Source: Heterobasidion occidentale
Lineage: Eukaryota; Basidiomycota; Agaricomycetes; Russulales; Bondarzewiaceae
DNA: 64,000 nt
NCBI GenBank assembly: GCA_039111635.1
Contig: JBCAQO010000001.1
Coordinates: 1,922,001-1,986,000, forward strand
Direction of reading: 5' to 3'
The translations under genes were made by a program, and so were the position numbers. The notes under the pieces were generated by a model. The model did no database searches. It was not told the origin of the DNA and saw only the letters and a program-made list of their open reading frames with translations. This document shows positions 58,931 through 64,000 of this stretch, in pieces (position 1 is the first letter of the stretch; every line of letters starts with the position of its first letter).

Positions 58931-59710
58931 TCACGCACCCCACTTCTTATACTCACTTCCCTGTGGAGGCTTCACCTCGACCCGCGCCTTAGAAACCTCA
59001 TCCCAGTTAGTGCTCAACGTCGTTCCTCCGCTCTCCTGATAGCTTTTCATCATCGCGCGCTTCGTATCCTCGTCTGCGTCTTTGAACAAGTCTTGGAAGA
59101 ACTTGTTGACGGTGCTGTCCCCGGTCACATTGGGGTCCTCGGCACTCGATTTTTCTTTTTCGGATGCCAGAATGTCCGTCGTCAGTTTATCCCAGTTCTT
59201 TCGAGCCTGAGGTAGCGTGCTACCCGAGGGCTTGGGAGCTGAGGCTGGTGCGCTGGGGGATGGAGAGAGGGCTGTGCAGAGTGCGATGAGCGATTGAGTA
59301 TAATTGGCGGACGTTCAGAGTACGCACGGTCTGGTGCATCGCCCACGAGAGCGCCCCAGCGTCCTTGCGCAGCCTTGACGAGGCGCAATTCCACCTTGAC
59401 CTTGCCCACGACGAAACTACTCTTTTGAGGATCGATCTGGCCCTTGAGCGGCTCGAGCTCGAGCTTCTTATCTCCGTTCTCGTACACCACCTAGCAGACA
59501 AGGATATCGTCGATGAGCGCCCAGTGCCACAACGAAGAATGTTCACCTTTCTCGGTTCGAAGGCGATGTTCACGGACACCGGATCGGCGCCTCGGTCGAA
59601 GATGGTAATTGTGAGTTTTTCGTCGGTCTCGTAGAATTCGTGTCTAGATGAAACGCGTGAAACGGGAGCAGTACGATGTCGGCAGACTGAACATACCTGA
59701 TGGTAGCCAT
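58931..59710 (-). CDS. SGT1: SGT1 co-chaperone (CS and SGS domains, no TPR)
   Basis: Hsp90 co-chaperone needed for kinetochore and SCF ubiquitin-ligase assembly in yeast. ATG 59710 codes MATIR, spliced to HEFYETDEKLTITIFDRGAD, the start of the CS (p23-like) domain; it continues VNIAFEPRKVVYENGDKKLE and KVKVELRLVKAAQGRWGALV. A Ser/Pro linker leads to the SGS domain: NWDKLTTDILASEKEK, DSTVNKFFQDLFKDADEDTK, RAMMKSYQESGGTTLSTNW and PPQGSEYKKWGA. The protein begins directly at the CS domain, so the TPR region present in yeast, plant and human SGT1 is missing. No TPR-coding exon is visible upstream before the divergent GST-like gene. Confidence 0.88.
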
Positions 59711-60157
59711 TGTGCTTCTGCTAAGTCTGAGGGGCGTGCAAGTGCTTGAGTGGAAGGCGGGACGCCCAGGTCGCCACTCTGTGGTTGCATATCTGTTGTT
59801 TTCAAGGTGCTCTAGAAAGTTCGGCACGTGAAGGCACCTGGAATATTAGCCACGCCTTCCAAATCCGTCGTCTCAGCGTCTCTCAAACCGTTCTCCGACG
59901 AGCCTGACTAGACAACTCTTTGAATGCAGGAGGACGAGGATTCATCCATTCTCTAAGATGCCTCTAGCACGCCGTGCCTGTGAAGCTGGTCCTTTCCCGC
60001 CTGGAGGCCTCGAGAAACGGAGTAGATCCGTCCAGATGGGCAGCAATGATGTCATAGCCTCAGCTGGCGGTCTCCAGTTCAGGCCGTCTCACTTGACCTC
60101 TACCCCACCTTTCTAAGTCTCTACCATACCTTGACCTTGCCCCCCCTCTCCATCATC
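59711..60157. promoter_or_regulatory. Divergent promoter region, SGT1 / GST-like gene
   Basis: 447 bp between opposed start codons, with a CACGTG E-box at 59825-59830 and a C/T-rich run just before the GST-like ATG. No additional gene seen. Confidence 0.4.
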
Positions 60158-61589
60158 ATGACGACCTCCCCGCCGAAAGCGATACCCAAGGCGGTGTTGT
60201 ACTATGACCAGAAGTCTGTGTGGTCATCGGCCGGTAAATACTATTCTTTATCCTCTCACATTCCCCGCAAAGGCCTGTCATTTCATTGACCGATCGAGTA
60301 CAGTACGAATCGCTCTGTGCGTCTTTTTCTTGTATTCCTGTGCATGTGTTAAACTCTGGTGTCCTTAGGGAAGAGAAAGGATACGGAGACGATGAAGTCG
60401 ATCTGAAGATTGTGCATTTGGGTACGCAACCTGCTTTCTATCCCAGCCGCGTCACTGACGGGCTCCCAATATATCTAGAGAAAGGAGAGAACTACTCTCC
60501 CTCATTCTTAAGGTTGAATCCAAACGGTGAATGAAGTCCTTGCAATCATTCATCATATCCAACGAGCCGCGTCTGTAGGAACTGTCCCAACCTTAATCGT
60601 TCCCTTCGAGGACACTTTGTCCGCAGACACAGAGAGTCGTTATAAGGCCGTTACGGACATCACCGTAAGACCTACTGCATATTCGCCGCCGTATGCTTGA
60701 ACTCGATTTGCAGGCTATTATCCAACTTCTGGACCGATCGCGCTCTGTCATGTCGCGGACCCATACAACCTCATACGCTCCCGCTCCCGCTCTCTCCCCC
60801 GCGACGATCTCCCTCTCCTCACTTTCCACAACGATCATCAACCTGATACATTCAGGCCCCGCCTCTCCCGAGGTCCTGTTCTTCTTCAACGCGCGCGATG
60901 TCCCAACGCTTCGTTCTGTGTCCAAATCGATCCTCCCCTTCCTGCGTGGGCGGAACGACGCTCTCACTCGCTACCTCAGCGAAAACGAGACGAATCCCAT
61001 CCGCGTGTCAGAGAAGACAAAGACGTTTTGGAACGAGAAGAAGCGGACAACAGAAGAGATGCTGACGGCAATGGCCAGTGCCGACAAGGACGACGCGCAG
61101 CTGAGCGCCGCTGAAAAGAAAGCGCGCGAGGAGTACTTTGAGAGTACCAAAGCGGCTTGGGAAGTCGGACTATCGTTGGTGTTGACCAAACTGAGCAAAG
61201 AGCTCATTGGCCCTTACTCTCTCGGTAAGCTGGTCGCGCAAAAACTGGATGGGAATTTTCTTCCTGGCTCCCCGTGCTGATACAAGTGTTCTCACGCAGG
61301 TGATCAGTTTTCCATCACGGACGTTCACATCACGGCTTGGCTCGCGTGGCTTGTCGGACTGTCGGGAGGCAATGTGACGGATAGCGGTACGGTTGCCATT
61401 GACAGATTGGAACAACACATCGGAGGTGGCTTCAGCCTTCCGAAAGATGCCTTTCCGCCCAGCGCGCAAGTGCCGAGCGTTGATGGACCTGCCGCGCCCA
61501 AGGTGGATGCTCAGGCGAAGTTGGCTATTATATGGGATGCGGTCAAGGAGCGGGCGAGCTGGAAGAAGGTATATGGTGTTGGTATATAA
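60158..61589 (+). CDS. Glutathione S-transferase-like protein
   Basis: Cytosolic GST-fold protein; activity unproven. ATG 60158 opens MTTSPPKAIPKAVLYYDQKS, then the thioredoxin-like N-domain spliced from several short exons: SAVRIALEEKGYGDDEVDLK, GENYSPSFLRLNPNGTVPTL (with the cis-Pro TVPTL motif) and the SRYKAVTDITAIIQLLDR helix. The C-terminal all-helical domain is long, with SKSILPFLRGRNDALTRYLS and SLGDQFSITDVHITAWLAWL, where the SITDVH segment matches the conserved N-capping motif of GSTs. It ends ASWKKVYGVGI. The usual Ser/Tyr/Cys catalytic residue near the N-terminus is not obvious. A longer alternative C-terminus by splicing at 61568 exists but looks less family-like. Confidence 0.8.
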
Positions 61590-62080
61590 TATCTTGATGT
61601 CCTGCGAAGATGCAAGAGGGATTAACGCATATCACACGTGGCGTCTGGTTTTGATGTCGATAACCGATTGACAAGAACAGACAGATGGCATTCGTGAAGG
61701 CTGCGCGCCAGTTCGCACCTCGTTCGTGTCTCGAGGCAAAGCGTATGCCCGACACAGAAGGAATCTGGTCCAGCAGTAATACAGTACACCACGGGCCAGA
61801 CATGGTGGCGATAGCCGAAGGAGCTTATATGATGCTGTGTTTGGAAGCAACATAAACTTGTGCTACTCATCCGTCTTGGATGCCCGGCCGTCAGCGAATT
61901 TACACACCCGGGCGATATCTCTCCTCCTCATCTCCTCCGCGTTCCCTGCGAGAGACGTGTGCGTGGGCGTCGTCGCGGCTGAGAGCTGGTTTCGGACTTT
62001 GGTATCTGCTCTCATAAGTGCTCATTTGATCGTCCGTCCCCGACCGACCGGACGCCCTCCGCTCCTTGACTCCCGCCTTG
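61590..62080. other. Intergenic, GST-like / GT31
   Basis: Contains the GST-like 3' flank, a CACGTG at 61635-61640, and the GT31 promoter. No supported gene. Confidence 0.45.
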
Positions 62081-64000
62081 ATGGTCTTTGGCTTCCACTC
62101 GCCCCCACCGCCGCCCCCGCCATTCGAGGACCGCGATGAGCTGGGCCCCGACTCTCCCTCGTCCGCCCGCTCCTCTTATCCCCTCACCGCACATCCCCGC
62201 ATACGCTCCTCCTTCTCCTCATCCCCCTCGTTCGAGCTCGCAGGCCGTCCGGACATCCCCTCGCACCCGGGCTTGCTCTCCGCCCCCTCCAGGCCCAATC
62301 CTGGCTCCTCCGTCTCCTCCATCGCTTCCACCGCAATGAACACCCCCGTTCCCTCCCGGTCCAACTCCCCCATGCCTCCCCATTATTTTTCTGGCATGTC
62401 CTCCGCGTCCACCTCCGATACAGACAGCGAACCGAGCTCGCCGCTTTTGGGCGCGACAATGCTCGGCGACTCCCGTCGCGAATCGTGGCTCAGAGACGAA
62501 CAGCGCCGCTGGTGGACCCTCGGTCCCGACTCGCCTCGCAGGCGCAGAGTCCATCGGAACTATACCCTCAGGGTAGTGAGAAGGGCTCTTAAGAAAATCA
62601 TCCGACATCCGCTCTTTCCCATAAGGCCTATACCTATCGTGTGTCCCTTCCCCGTCCCTTCCATTGCAATGCTAAAACGTGTCCACCCTCGTAGCTTCTG
62701 ACGCTCCTTCTTCTCGCCCTCTTCGCCGTATCGATAACCCTCCTCCTAATACATATTCTCAATCCCGACAAAGAACCCTTGCCGTGGCGAGCGTACTGTG
62801 CAGCGCCGTCGACGTCCACAGCGCCCTCCCTCCATGCTCCAGCTACTTCGGCTCCCGATCTCTCCGCAATATCATCTGGCCCTTCATTAACTCCTTTTCC
62901 TCCGAGCAATCTCGACTCTTTGCCACCAGCTGGCGTCCTCATCGGTGTATTTTCCATGGATTCTGCGTTCGAACGTAGGATGCTTGTGCGCACGACTTGG
63001 GCAAACCACCCACGCAGTCGTGAGGGCGCCGGACAGGGCGACGGCGGAAATGGCACCTCTAGGACGATCGTGCGCTTCATACTAGGCCAGCCGCGGAAAA
63101 CTTGGGAGCGTAGAGTTCAGTTGGAGATGGAGAGTACGTGGCACCCCTGCTACTGCGCCCGTGAATTTTCCTGATTTCCGACCCTGACAGAATACAACGA
63201 CATCGTCCTCCTGCCCATCCCGGAGAACATGAACGCTGGCAAGTCGCACGCGTTTTTCACCTGGGCTGCCACGGACGCGTGGGTCCCTCCGCTCTACTTC
63301 GACTCCAACGTGCCGCTCCCCAAATTCTCCTACTCGAACGAGACTGTCCCACCCCCTCCGCTTGCCCGACACGACCCCGCGCATACATGGATCGACAGTG
63401 ACTCTCCTCATCCACAGCCCTGGGTACGACCCGACTTTGTCGTCAAGGCCGATGACGACTCGTTCGTGATGATCGCAGAGCTCGAGGCACGGCTGCGCCT
63501 GGAACTACACGAGAAGCCCGCGCGCTATGGAGCCGCGGTACGGCTTAGCGACCAGAATCATCACCTTCTGGCCCTGCGCGATGATGATGATGGTCTGCCA
63601 AGCTCATCGCCCTCCACTGATGCCGACCTGTCCGAAGCGTCCTCTTTGGCGCCTTACGAACGACTAACCGAGTCGGGCGAGTCAGATTCACCTGTCCCCC
63701 GTGATTTCGGTCCGCTGCCTGAACACGACCCGATGATTTACTGGGGATACTTGGTGAAGAACCGCTTCATGGCGGGCGAACTGTACGCGCTCAGCTGGAG
63801 CCTCGTCGACTGGGTCTCGAAAGACACGGTCGTGAAGGGCCTCACGCGCGGCGCGGAAGACAAGCAGACTTCCAAGTGGATGCGCCTGCACCCCCGTGCC
63901 GACGAGGTGCGGTGGAAGAGCGAGCGCTGTTGGATATACGACCATCCCCGCGCGGGGACTGTGTAAGTCGCAGCGAGCCACCCCTGCACTGCTCCCTGTC
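62081..64000 (+). CDS. GT31 beta-1,3-galactosyltransferase-like protein, 3' partial
   Basis: Golgi type II membrane glycosyltransferase. Exons 62081-62638, 62695-63133 and 63191-63962 are in phase; a GTAAGT donor at 63963 shows that the gene continues beyond the window. The first 186 residues are a Pro/Ser-rich cytosolic region, unusually long. The signal anchor LLTLLLLALFAVSITLLLIH starts exon 2. The catalytic domain has GVLIGVFSMDSAFERRMLVR then TTWANHP, TIVRFILGQP, YNDIVLLPIPENMNAGKSHA, and the DxD-type motif FVVKADDDSFVMIAELE, then DPMIYWGYLVKNRFMAGELY with YALSWSLVDW. An acidic/Ser-rich insertion (RDDDDGLPSSSPSTDADLSE) follows the DxD region. Sugar donor and acceptor are unknown. Confidence 0.88.

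Noticed and set aside
62012..63080. Overlapping long minus-strand ORFs opposite the GT31 gene
   Set aside because: They mirror the GC-rich, Pro/Ser-coding plus strand and contain no conserved motif; the plus strand has a clear GT31 domain.

Overview
The window reads as nuclear DNA of a basidiomycete fungus, most likely a mushroom-forming agaricomycete. Nearly every gene is split by many short GT-AG introns of about 50-65 nt, several exons are under 20 nt, genes lie close together on both strands, and the set of conserved proteins is fungal (BRCA2/Brh2 type, Pfa4, Rsc4-like, Rta1-like, GT31, a DUF6593-like protein). I found no CRISPR array, operon, tRNA, rRNA or intact mobile element. Gene models were built by hand: exons were joined only where splice sites and reading phase agreed with the conserved protein.

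Layout. 1-18.6 kb: BRCA2 homologue (5' end outside the window), mitochondrial processing peptidase alpha, alkaline ceramidase, mitochondrial EF-Ts, NAF1, an unrecognised nuclear-type protein, an unrecognised protein with a mitochondrial-type N-terminus, palmitoyltransferase PFA4, and a tandem bromodomain protein. 19-25 kb: a Delta-9 acyl-CoA desaturase with a C-terminal cytochrome b5 domain, CutC, and a secreted repeat protein with dibasic sites. 26-36.4 kb: DUF6593-like protein, a coiled-coil protein, PEX16, a cupin, an L-rhamnose-1-dehydrogenase-like SDR, an atypical ketol-acid reductoisomerase homologue, and an unrecognised ORF. 36.9-46.6 kb: RBM39-type splicing factor, then an MFS permease, RidA, an HSL-type hydrolase and D-serine dehydratase. 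46.8-64 kb: Rab4-like GTPase, a Ser/Thr-rich single-pass membrane protein, a subtilisin-like protease, a drug/metabolite-type transporter, mitochondrial bL36, an RTA1-like protein, SGT1, a GST-like protein, and a GT31 glycosyltransferase cut by the right edge.

How the genes relate. Most are independent housekeeping genes. Lipid biology is represented by ceramidase, desaturase, PFA4, RTA1 and PEX16; mitochondrial biogenesis by MPP-alpha, EF-Ts and bL36m. The one stretch that resembles a functional neighbourhood is MFS-RidA-hydrolase-D-serine dehydratase: the dehydratase forms 2-aminoacrylate and RidA proteins remove that intermediate. The most unusual signals are microexons of 3, 4 and 5 nt, the 3-nt one supplying a metal-binding histidine of the desaturase; the secreted repeat protein that looks like a Kex2-processed precursor; and the reductoisomerase homologue with several catalytic residues replaced.
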